This document shows positions 21,402 through 27,873 of a stretch of DNA of 27,873 bases, one piece after another. The stretch spans positions 1 through 27,873 of the forward strand of contig DYCR01000030.1 in assembly GCA_019418025.1 (NCBI GenBank), read 5' to 3'. A program made the translations under genes and the position numbers. How positions within the stretch are numbered: the first letter of the stretch is position 1; the number at the start of each line of letters is the position of its first letter. Under the pieces are notes generated by a model. It saw only the letters and a program-made list of their open reading frames with translations, was not told the DNA's origin and ran no database searches. The DNA comes from Clostridiales bacterium. GTDB taxonomy: Bacteria; Bacillota; Clostridia; Oscillospirales; Oscillospiraceae.

Positions 21402-24071
21402 ATGACATACCCTCTGGAAGCAAAAAGCTTGGAACGCTCTGTCCGCGAGGAGCAGTCGAGCATAAAAATTTGGGGAATTTTCTCGTTTTTGTTCATATTA
21501 GCTGGATTTTTTGTGTTCCTGCCATACTTTTCTCAGGGACGGAGTCTAGTCAGTGGTGGGGATGCAAGGCTTCAGCATTATCCGGCGCTTGCCTACTACG
21601 GTTCCTATCTGCGTGATATTTTAAAAACGCTGTGGTCAGAGCATCGTCTGGTGATACCGGCTTGGGATATCGGCATCGGCTACGGCGGAGATATCATATC
21701 AACCCTGCACTATTATTGTCTGGGTGAGCCGCTGACACTGCTGAGTGTTTTCTTCTCAGAGGAGCATGCGGATCTGTGCTATACGGTTTTGGTGATCCTG
21801 CGTCTTTATCTGGCAGGAATGGGAATGATCTGCTTTTGCAGACATCGGCACATTATGGGGTATTCCTCTGTGATCGCCGGATTGACATACTGCTTTTCCG
21901 GCTATGCGATCGCGCCCGGGGTGTTCCACCCGTTTTTTGTGATACCGATGATTTTTCTGCCCATGCTCCTGATCGGGGCGGATCGGTTATTTGAGCGTAA
22001 GAGTCCGCTGCTTTTCATCCTATCAGTAGCGTTTGCTCTGATGTCTAATTTTTATTTTTTCTATATGCTTGTTATGGTTGTGGTGCTGTATGCAGTGCTG
22101 CAATATTTTCGATATTTTGATAAATTCCGAGTGAAGGAATTTGTTCCGATATTTTTGAAGTTTCTTTTATGCGCAGTGGTCGGCGTTTTGATCGCAATGC
22201 CGGTCTTTCTGCCGAATCTGATGTCGATTATCCAGTCGGATCGAATTTCGGTGGCAAGAGAGATCCCGCTGTTTTATCCGCCAGAGTATTACCTAGGCTT
22301 GCTTGAAGGGACCGTATCGGAGTTTGGGGAATACTATGTTTATCTTTCGCTGAGTGCGGTGTGCATGGTTTCGCTGTTTATCCTGCTGGCCCTGCCGAAG
22401 AAGGAAAATCGCAGGGCAATGATTGCTGTCTCTGTGCTGGCTTTGTTTTTGCTGTTTCCGAAGATCGGCTCGGTATTCAATGGTTTCAACTATGTGACAA
22501 ATCGGTGGATCTGGGCGCTGATCTTTGTGGTCTGCTACATAACAGCCAAGACCCTCCCGGAGGCAGAGAGGCTGACAGCGGGGCAGGTCATAAAGCTTCT
22601 GGTTTACACCTTTGCTTTTTATCTGCTTTGCTATCTTCCGGATCAGGTCCTCTCTGAACAGGCAACCATAGCCATCTGGGTCATCTGTGTCAGTGTGATT
22701 CTGGTGGGACTGGTTTCGGGCAAGGTGATTTCCGGAAAAGTATTCCGAGGTTTTATTGTGGTCCTGACGATCGGAACCCTTGCTGTGAATGCGTATTTCC
22801 ATGCATACGGTGAAGAAACAAATTGGGTATCCCTTTCTCAGCCCTTTGGTGAGCTGTATGAACAGTATCACCGATCCTCGGTCGGAACAGTAAATGACCT
22901 GCCAAACGAGGGGCAAGGCCGCTTCGACAGTGCCAAGTGGGGCGTTGAATATAATGCGGCGATCCTTCATGACATCGGCGGTACAGGGGTTTATTTCAGT
23001 ACGATCAATCCGGGCGCGTCTCGGTTTCAACGGCAGCAAATGCTTGATACGACGATAGACCAGCAGTATTCCGGGTTGGACGGACGCAGTTATCTCGATG
23101 CAGCGCTGTCTGTTGCCTACTATATTTCCGATGGTATAGATGAACAGCCGAAGCCCTATGGCTATGACACTGAGATATCGGATGGTATTTTTACCTCGCG
23201 GCATACCCTGCCTCTTGTGTACGCCTTTGATTCTGTGTACACAGAAGGGGAGAGCCTGTCTGTGACGCAAAAGCAGCAGACCCTGCTGCAAAGGGCAATG
23301 ACAGAGGATGATTTCGGTCTGCCGAATAGCGTTCCGGAATTTTCTGACTATGCTGTTCCGTACCAGATCGTGGAGGCGCATGATGTGACGATGAACGAGC
23401 ATGATTTCACGGTGGAAAAATCCGGTGCCACGATGACATTTCAGCTCGACAGTATCGGAAATTCTGAGCTGTACTGCATTTTTGAAGGACTTGACTTCAT
23501 TTCTGAGGGAAATCTGCCGCAGGCCTCTATGGTCATTTCCGGCGGAGGGATTTCCAAAAAGCTTTTGTATGCCACGGCCTACGACAATTATACCAGTGGG
23601 CGGCATGACTTTTTGATCAATCTCGGATACTCGGATGAGAAGCGGGAAGAATTGACGATTCAGTTCAATACCGTCGGTACATTCTGTTTTTCGGAGTTTT
23701 CCATTGTCGAACAGCCTATGGATGACTTTTTCCAACAGGTGGACCGCCTTGCAGACAGCGGAATTTCGGATATCTCCGTTGAGAACGATGTGATATCCTT
23801 TGCAGCTGACCGGGAAAGGGCCGGTATCGCCTGCGTGGCGGTGCCGTTTCAAAAAGGATGGTCGGCAACGGTGGACGGGGCACCTGCGGAGGTGATTGAT
23901 ATACAGGGCGGTCTGTGCGGCATCTATCTGGATGCAGGTCAGCACCAAGTGGTTATGAAATATCAAAACCCGGTAACGACGCTATCGGTGGTGCTGTGCC
24001 TGATCGGTGTGATCTCGCTGATTGGCGTAATGTATGGACATCATAAGAAAATGAGCATGGACAAGATCTGA
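21402..24071 (+). CDS. YfhO-family multi-pass membrane protein (probable GT-C glycosyltransferase)
   Basis: 889 aa; AAGGAGG is 6-7 nt before ATG 21402. After a short cytoplasmic start there is a membrane helix (about 25-45) and an outer loop with SGGDARLQHYPALAYYG. Acidic residues in that loop are typical of GT-C enzymes using polyprenyl-linked sugars. About ten further helices lie between about 110 and 465, then a roughly 370-residue extracytoplasmic region, one C-terminal helix (about 862-882) and a basic end. This is the YfhO (DUF/Pfam YfhO) layout. In Bacillus, YfhO decorates lipoteichoic acid with sugar supplied by the GT2 enzyme CsbB, and a CsbB-like gene is in this window. Acceptor and sugar here are unknown. 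Confidence 0.85.
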   Translation: MTYPLEAKSLERSVREEQSSIKIWGIFSFLFILAGFFVFLPYFSQGRSLVSGGDARLQHYPALAYYGSYLRDILKTLWSEHRLVIPAWDIGIGYGGDIISTLHYYCLGEPLTLLSVFFSEEHADLCYTVLVILRLYLAGMGMICFCRHRHIMGYSSVIAGLTYCFSGYAIAPGVFHPFFVIPMIFLPMLLIGADRLFERKSPLLFILSVAFALMSNFYFFYMLVMVVVLYAVLQYFRYFDKFRVKEFVPIFLKFLLCAVVGVLIAMPVFLPNLMSIIQSDRISVAREIPLFYPPEYYLGLLEGTVSEFGEYYVYLSLSAVCMVSLFILLALPKKENRRAMIAVSVLALFLLFPKIGSVFNGFNYVTNRWIWALIFVVCYITAKTLPEAERLTAGQVIKLLVYTFAFYLLCYLPDQVLSEQATIAIWVICVSVILVGLVSGKVISGKVFRGFIVVLTIGTLAVNAYFHAYGEETNWVSLSQPFGELYEQYHRSSVGTVNDLPNEGQGRFDSAKWGVEYNAAILHDIGGTGVYFSTINPGASRFQRQQMLDTTIDQQYSGLDGRSYLDAALSVAYYISDGIDEQPKPYGYDTEISDGIFTSRHTLPLVYAFDSVYTEGESLSVTQKQQTLLQRAMTEDDFGLPNSVPEFSDYAVPYQIVEAHDVTMNEHDFTVEKSGATMTFQLDSIGNSELYCIFEGLDFISEGNLPQASMVISGGGISKKLLYATAYDNYTSGRHDFLINLGYSDEKREELTIQFNTVGTFCFSEFSIVEQPMDDFFQQVDRLADSGISDISVENDVISFAADRERAGIACVAVPFQKGWSATVDGAPAEVIDIQGGLCGIYLDAGQHQVVMKYQNPVTTLSVVLCLIGVISLIGVMYGHHKKMSMDKI

Positions 24072-24076
24072 CTGCG

Positions 24077-24499
24077 TTAAATCTGGAGCCGCTGAATCAG
24101 CGACTCCAGATTTTTTATGGTCCTTTTGTCGATAAAATGCTCGATTTTTTCCACCTGCTCCAGTTCGTCGTCTGAATCGTTCAGGATACATAAAAATCGA
24201 TGCAGGATCTCATGCCGGTGCAGCAGATAATCGCCCATTTCCTTTCCTTTTTCGGTTAGTACGATTGCAGAATATTTTTGAGAATCGACCAATCCGGCAT
24301 TTACAAGCTGCCGGATCATTTTTGTGACAGAAGATGCCTTTACATGCAGCAGCTTTGCAAGATCCACCACATGGACACTGCTGTTGTCTGCACCGATCCG
24401 TGCGATCATTTCCAAATAATCCTCCATGGCACTGGTCATGCAGGTGTCAGACAGCTGTGCGTATCCCTTCAGTGTATAATATCCATCGGAAATTTCCAT
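24077..24499 (-). CDS. MntR/DtxR-family metal-dependent repressor
   Basis: 140 aa. ATG 24499 was chosen for GGAGGGG 5 nt upstream; a reading from 24532 is rejected. The winged helix (about 22-85) has MTSAMEDYLEMI and ASSVTKMIRQLVNAGLV, followed by a dimerisation and metal domain. Aligned by eye to Bacillus MntR, all six first-shell ligands are present: Asp27, Glu30, His96, Glu117, Glu120 and His121. As in MntR there is no SH3/FeoA-like third domain. It is divergent from feoAB, so the natural prediction is repression of iron uptake, yet its ligand set is the manganese type. Metal specificity is therefore open. Confidence 0.9.
   Translation of the reverse strand: MEISDGYYTLKGYAQLSDTCMTSAMEDYLEMIARIGADNSSVHVVDLAKLLHVKASSVTKMIRQLVNAGLVDSQKYSAIVLTEKGKEMGDYLLHRHEILHRFLCILNDSDDELEQVEKIEHFIDKRTIKNLESLIQRLQI
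24079..24116. terminator. Terminator of the YfhO-family gene, inside the 3' end of the repressor gene
   Basis: AATCTGGAG (24080-24088) pairs with CTCCAGATT (24104-24112), with an inner GCTG/CAGC extension, then TTTTTT. It lies within the last codons of the convergent repressor gene. Confidence 0.85.
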
Positions 24500-24551
24500 T
24501 TTATCCCCTCCGATTTGATGACAGATATGCACCCTTTTACCGGGTGAAGAA

Positions 24552-24582
24552 TAGCATATTTTCGAGAAGTTTCCTTATGCTA
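24552..24582. promoter_or_regulatory. Inverted repeat, probable operator of the divergent repressor/feoAB promoters
   Basis: TAGCATA (24552-24558) and TATGCTA (24576-24582) form a perfect 7-bp inverted repeat with a 17-nt centre. Each arm can be read as a weak -10 (TATGCT) for one direction and a weak -35 (TAGCAT) for the other, so a bound repressor would cover both promoters. A second small repeat, CACCC/GGGTG (24530-24546), lies nearer the repressor. Binding is inferred. Confidence 0.5.
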
Positions 24583-24604
24583 AATTTTATGGAGGTGTAT
24601 CCCT

Positions 24605-24841
24605 TTGCATACGCACATTTCTTTGGATGAAATTTTACCGGGTCACCGGGCATCTGTCTGTGCCTTGGTTTCTACCGGAAGCATGCGGCGCAGACTGCTG
24701 GATATCGGTCTGATCAAGGATACGGTGGTAGAATGCATCGGCAGGAGCCCCGGCGGAGATCCGTCGGCGTATCTAATCCGTGGGGCGGTCATCGCCATAC
24801 GCGCAGAGGATTGCAGGGACATTCTGGTATCGCCATGCTGA
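24605..24841 (+). CDS. feoA: Ferrous iron transport protein FeoA
   Basis: 78 aa with a TTG start; GGAGGTG (24591-24597) is 7 nt upstream and no ATG or GTG in frame is better placed. A single SH3-like FeoA domain: LDEILPGHRASVCALVSTGSMRRRLLDIGLIKDTVVECIGRSPGGDPSAYLIRGAVIAIR, in which the R(R)RLLDIGL helix, the PGGDP turn and the IAIR strand are family marks (shown in parts). FeoA is a small cytoplasmic partner that modulates FeoB. It is separated from feoB by 15 nt. Confidence 0.92.
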   Translation: MHTHISLDEILPGHRASVCALVSTGSMRRRLLDIGLIKDTVVECIGRSPGGDPSAYLIRGAVIAIRAEDCRDILVSPC

Positions 24842-24856
24842 TGGGAGGGGTCATCA

Positions 24857-27004
24857 ATGGGGTTAACAAATCATTCTGTGGGGCTCAAGGCTGTGGATTC
24901 CGGGTTAGTGATCAAAAAGAGGGGGGAAGATGACAAGGTCGTTGCTCTTGCAGGCAATCCGAACGTGGGAAAGAGCACGGTTTTTAACAGCCTGACCGGA
25001 ATGAATCAGCACACGGGAAACTGGCCTGGAAAGACCGTTACCAATGCGCAGGGATATTGCCAAGGTCGGGAGCAGGGGTACGTTATGGTAGATATCCCGG
25101 GAACCTATTCTCTGATGGCACACTCGGCTGAGGAGGAGGTCGCCCGAAACTTCATTTGCTTTGGTCAGCCTGATGCAGTGGTCGTGGTCTGCGATGCGAC
25201 CTGTCTGGAACGAAATATGAATCTGGTGCTTCAGACCATGGAGATCTTGCCCAATGTTGTCGTGTGCGTGAATCTGATGGATGAGGCAAAGCGAAAAAAG
25301 ATCAAAATAGATCTTCGACTGCTGTCTAAACGCTTGGGCATACCCGTAGTCGGGGCGGTGGCTCGGAAAAGGAAAAGCCTCAGTGGGCTTGTGGAGGCAC
25401 TGGATCGGGTGACAGCTGAGAAATATGGAGCAGAGCCTTATCGGGTGGCATATCCCCAATGCGTGGAGGATGCCATAGCGGAGCTGGAGCCCTTTGTCAA
25501 AGCTCATGCAGGGGATCGTCTTAACAGCAGATGGCTGAGCCTGAAGCTATTGGATCAGGACGAGTCACTCATCCGTGAGATCAACAACTATCTGGGAGAG
25601 GACTTTTTACAGGATGAACAGCTGCAATTGAAGATCCGTGGAGTGAAGGAAGATCTTTTTGTTCATGGTATCCACGATTCTGATGAATTGAAGGATGTGA
25701 TCGTTTCGTCTCTGGTATCCGGTGCGGAGGCGATCTGTCAGGATGCAGTTGTGTATCAGGATTGCACCTACACGGAATCGGACCGAAGGATCGACAAGCT
25801 CCTTACCAGCAGATCAACGGGATATCCGGTGATGATCCTTCTGCTGATGGGGATATTCTGGCTGACCATCACGGGGGCGAACTATCCGTCCCAGTGCTTG
25901 GCGGATGGTTTGTTCTGGGTGCAGGACCGTCTGACAGACTTTTTCATGTATCTCCATGCGCCGGAGTGGCTGCATGGGATTTTGGTTTTAGGTGTGTACC
26001 GGGCGCTTGCGTGGGTCGTTTCTGTTATGCTTCCGCCTATGGCCATTTTCTTTCCGCTGTTTACCCTGCTTGAAGATGCCGGATATCTGCCTCGGGTTGC
26101 ATATAATCTTGACAAACCGTTTAAACGCTGCTGCGCGTGCGGGAAGCAGGCCCTGTGTATGTGCATGGGCTTTGGATGCAACGCCGCAGGGGTGATCGGA
26201 TGCAGGATCATTGATTCTCCCAGAGAGCGGCTGCTTGCAATCCTAACCAACAATTTCGTACCGTGCAACGGACGTTTCCCCACTTTGATTGCGATTATCA
26301 CCATGTTTTTTGTGGGAACGAAGGTCGGCTTATTTTCAACGCTCTGGTCGGCATTGCTGCTGACGGCGGTGATCGTATTGGGAGTTGTGACTACTTTCTA
26401 TGTTACAAGACTGCTGTCGAGAACGCTTCTGAAAGGTGTCCCGTCCTCCTTTACACTGGAGCTTCCGCCTTACCGAAAGCCGCAGCTGGGGAAGGTGATC
26501 GTCCGATCCATCTTTGACCGGACCCTGTTTGTTTTGGGGAGGGCAATGATCGTGGCGGCTCCTGCGGGACTTATCATATGGCTGATGGCGAATGTATCCA
26601 TAGACGGCGTCACCGTTTTGAGCCGTTGTGCAGCCTTTTTAGACCCGTTTGCAAGACTAATGGGGATGGATGGGGTCATTTTGATCGCGTTTATTCTGGG
26701 GTGTCCTGCAAACGAGATCGTGATCCCCATTATGATCATGGCATATATGGCGCAGGGGAGCCTGATCGAGCTGGATCATCTGGACGAGATGAAAACACTT
26801 TTTGTTGACAATGGATGGACATGGATCACGGCTGTGAGTACGATGCTGTTTTCGCTGAACCACTGGCCATGCACCACCACGCTGCTGACCATCAAGAAAG
26901 AGACGGGCAGCTGGAAATGGACAGCGCTTTCTGCAATCATTCCAACGATTGTCGGGATCGCAGTGTGTATGGCGTTCACCTTTGTGGCAGGATTTTTTGT
27001 ATAA
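24857..27004 (+). CDS. feoB: Ferrous iron transporter FeoB
   Basis: 715 aa from ATG 24857, with GGGAGGGG just upstream. Imports Fe2+ across the cytoplasmic membrane. After a 27-residue extension comes the G domain: G1 GNPNVGKS (33-40), G3 DIPGTYSL, G4 NLMDE, then the helical GDI domain. The membrane part carries two Gate-type regions, one with the conserved cysteine in CMGFGCNAAGVIG and the NNFVPCNGRFPTL segment, and the later GCPANEIVIPI. About eight to ten helices end at the C-terminus, and no FeoC follows. Upstream operon start is the inverted-repeat region shared with the metal repressor. Confidence 0.96.
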   Translation: MGLTNHSVGLKAVDSGLVIKKRGEDDKVVALAGNPNVGKSTVFNSLTGMNQHTGNWPGKTVTNAQGYCQGREQGYVMVDIPGTYSLMAHSAEEEVARNFICFGQPDAVVVVCDATCLERNMNLVLQTMEILPNVVVCVNLMDEAKRKKIKIDLRLLSKRLGIPVVGAVARKRKSLSGLVEALDRVTAEKYGAEPYRVAYPQCVEDAIAELEPFVKAHAGDRLNSRWLSLKLLDQDESLIREINNYLGEDFLQDEQLQLKIRGVKEDLFVHGIHDSDELKDVIVSSLVSGAEAICQDAVVYQDCTYTESDRRIDKLLTSRSTGYPVMILLLMGIFWLTITGANYPSQCLADGLFWVQDRLTDFFMYLHAPEWLHGILVLGVYRALAWVVSVMLPPMAIFFPLFTLLEDAGYLPRVAYNLDKPFKRCCACGKQALCMCMGFGCNAAGVIGCRIIDSPRERLLAILTNNFVPCNGRFPTLIAIITMFFVGTKVGLFSTLWSALLLTAVIVLGVVTTFYVTRLLSRTLLKGVPSSFTLELPPYRKPQLGKVIVRSIFDRTLFVLGRAMIVAAPAGLIIWLMANVSIDGVTVLSRCAAFLDPFARLMGMDGVILIAFILGCPANEIVIPIMIMAYMAQGSLIELDHLDEMKTLFVDNGWTWITAVSTMLFSLNHWPCTTTLLTIKKETGSWKWTALSAIIPTIVGIAVCMAFTFVAGFFV

Positions 27005-27085
27005 TACCCCTGAGGTGCTGTACTTACGGAAATATCGAATGTTGTAGAAAGAATGAATATTATGTCGGTAATCAACCGAATATAA

Positions 27086-27114
27086 TTGACAATACTTGTG
27101 CATAGTGCTATAAT
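27086..27114 (+). promoter_or_regulatory. Consensus promoter of the cytidylate-kinase-like gene
   Basis: TTGACA (27086-27091), a 17-nt spacer and TATAAT (27109-27114), a perfect sigma-A promoter with a start near 27121. A 5-bp inverted repeat (TCGGT 27065-27069, ACCGA 27075-27079) lies 7 nt before the -35 and might be an operator. Confidence 0.88.
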
Positions 27115-27154
27115 ATCACCACCGAATCCATAGCCCGTACAAGGAGGTTATATT

Positions 27155-27766
27155 ATGGAAAAGAAAATCATTACCATTTGTCGTGAATTTGGCAGCGGCG
27201 GCCGTTCTATTGGCCGTATGGTTGCATCCAAACTGGGCATCCCATTTTATGATAAGGATCTGGTGAATCAGATCGCATTGGAATCCGGTTTCGCGCCGAA
27301 ATTTGTTGAAGAGAATGGTGAGCACTCTCCTGGTATGAGCCGTCTTTCCTATGCCTTTGCGCCTCAGGGAGTTCCCGGCGTGATGAATGGACTGTCCACT
27401 GCGGATTTTCTCTGGAACATTCAATGCAGCGTTATCCTTCAGCTGGCGGATAAAGGTCCCTGCGTCATTGTCGGCCGTAATGCTGACTACATACTCAAGG
27501 ACCGCGAGGATGTCCTGAATGTGTATGTTTTTGCAAATAAGGAGTTCCGCGCAGAGCGTATCGTCCGGCTGTACGGTGAATCGGAGAAGAGTCCCGAGAC
27601 CAGACTGAATGAAAAGGATAAGCGCCGCCGTGTCAACTATCAGCATTACACCGGGCGGACATGGGGGCAGGCTGAGAACTTCCATGCCAGTCTGGATACC
27701 AGTGCATTGGGCGTTGAGAACTGTGCAGATCTGATCATCAAAATGGTTGAAGATTCCAAGAAATAG
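27155..27766 (+). CDS. Cytidylate kinase-like family protein
   Basis: 203 aa; AAGGAGG lies about 8 nt before ATG 27155. It opens with ITICREFGSGGRSIGRMVASKLGIPFYDKDLV, the P-loop NMP-kinase pattern (SGGRSIG in place of the canonical GxxGxGK) of the Cytidylate_kin2 family common in gut Clostridia. Later CVIVGRNADYIL and LNVYVFANKEFRAERIVRL give the Walker-B-like strand and the LID region with several Arg. True Cmk is a different family, so CMP as the substrate is not certain. Alone on a very strong promoter, separated from feoB by 150 nt. Confidence 0.88.
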   Translation: MEKKIITICREFGSGGRSIGRMVASKLGIPFYDKDLVNQIALESGFAPKFVEENGEHSPGMSRLSYAFAPQGVPGVMNGLSTADFLWNIQCSVILQLADKGPCVIVGRNADYILKDREDVLNVYVFANKEFRAERIVRLYGESEKSPETRLNEKDKRRRVNYQHYTGRTWGQAENFHASLDTSALGVENCADLIIKMVEDSKK

Positions 27767-27793
27767 TACGATCCCCGTCCTGAATTTTGAAGC

Positions 27794-27873
27794 GACCCCA
27801 AAAAGTTAGACAATATTCTTAATCAAATACTGTTCAAGCTACCGAAAGGGCTTGCTGTCTGTGCAATGCAGGC
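27794..27873. mobile_element. Left end of an IS3-family insertion sequence (cut by the window edge)
   Basis: GACCCCAAAAAGTTAGACA (27794-27812) matches the terminal inverted-repeat type of many IS3/IS150-group elements. It is followed by GGGCTTGCTGTCTG...CAGGC, the first half of a hairpin that would be completed beyond the window, as seen in the leader of such elements. The transposase is not in view. The element starts only about 27 nt after the kinase gene stop, with no terminator seen. Confidence 0.5.

Noticed and set aside
22293..23966. 557-codon open frame antisense to the YfhO-family gene
   Set aside because: The translated sequence is rich in Arg, His and Cys with no recognisable domain or ribosome site, and the sense frame is a clear membrane protein.
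1..27873. CRISPR array, prophage or toxin-antitoxin system
   Set aside because: No regularly spaced repeats, cas genes, phage structural genes or paired small toxin/antitoxin ORFs with ribosome sites were seen.

Overview
The window looks like chromosome from a low-to-mid GC Gram-positive anaerobe of class Clostridia, most likely an Oscillospirales (Ruminococcaceae/Oscillospiraceae) relative. The evidence is: Shine-Dalgarno sites of the AGGAGG type before nearly every gene, consensus TTGACA-17-TATAAT promoters, a T-box riboswitch, ArgR, a DXP isoprenoid pathway gene, ferrous-iron transport (FeoAB), a CCA-encoding tRNA gene, and SpoIID-like/peptidoglycan-binding proteins typical of spore formers. 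The order-level placement is inference.

The most notable object lies at the left end. Positions about 255-880 hold no convincing protein gene but about 625 nt of structured sequence closed by a terminal helix. It is followed directly by a 199-aa four-helix membrane protein and then dxs-tlyA-nadK-argR-recN. Length, position and neighbours match OLE RNA (ornate, large, extremophilic) and its membrane partner OapA, which form a membrane ribonucleoprotein complex. The OLE system is known, but rare, and it is seldom recognised in automatic annotation. Two promoter candidates (189-218 and 224-252) and an attenuator-like hairpin set (77-170) sit upstream.

Layout: (1) 1-7183, OLE RNA, oapA, dxs, tlyA, nadK, argR and recN, one tightly packed + strand operon with overlaps or gaps under 20 nt after oapA. 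(2) 7231-8784, a tyrosine T-box leader (specifier UAC) and tyrS. (3) 8939-11346, a GNAT acetyltransferase facing a GtrB/CsbB-like polyprenyl-phosphate glycosyltransferase across a shared bidirectional terminator, with dapA upstream of the glycosyltransferase on the - strand. (4) 11396-14097, queA-tgt-yajC (queuosine tRNA modification and a SecDF-associated protein) with own promoters and a terminator. (5) 14150-14340, an orphan transcription unit with a promoter, a possible 23-aa ORF in a self-complementary leader and two strong hairpins, but no gene behind it. (6) 14354-17655 on the - strand, pgsA, then a four-gene set: a helical protein, a Cna-B-like/carboxypeptidase-regulatory-like protein, a SpoIID-like domain fused to two peptidoglycan-binding domains, and a second two-domain peptidoglycan-binding protein. 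(7) 17737-21287, asnB, pyk and a tRNA-Thr(CGU). (8) 21402-24071, a large YfhO-family membrane protein. (9) 24077-27004, an MntR/DtxR-type regulator divergent from feoA-feoB across a 31-nt inverted repeat. (10) 27155-27766, a cytidylate-kinase-like protein, then the apparent left end of an IS3-family insertion sequence, cut by the window edge.

Working together: dxs supplies isoprenoid precursors, hence the polyprenyl phosphates on which the GT2 enzyme and YfhO are expected to work. pgsA makes the phosphatidylglycerol that is also the polymer donor for lipoteichoic acid. tyrS, queA/tgt and tlyA serve tRNA and rRNA. The Feo cluster is a self-contained metal-uptake module with its own regulator. 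No CRISPR array, prophage, integron or toxin-antitoxin pair was seen.
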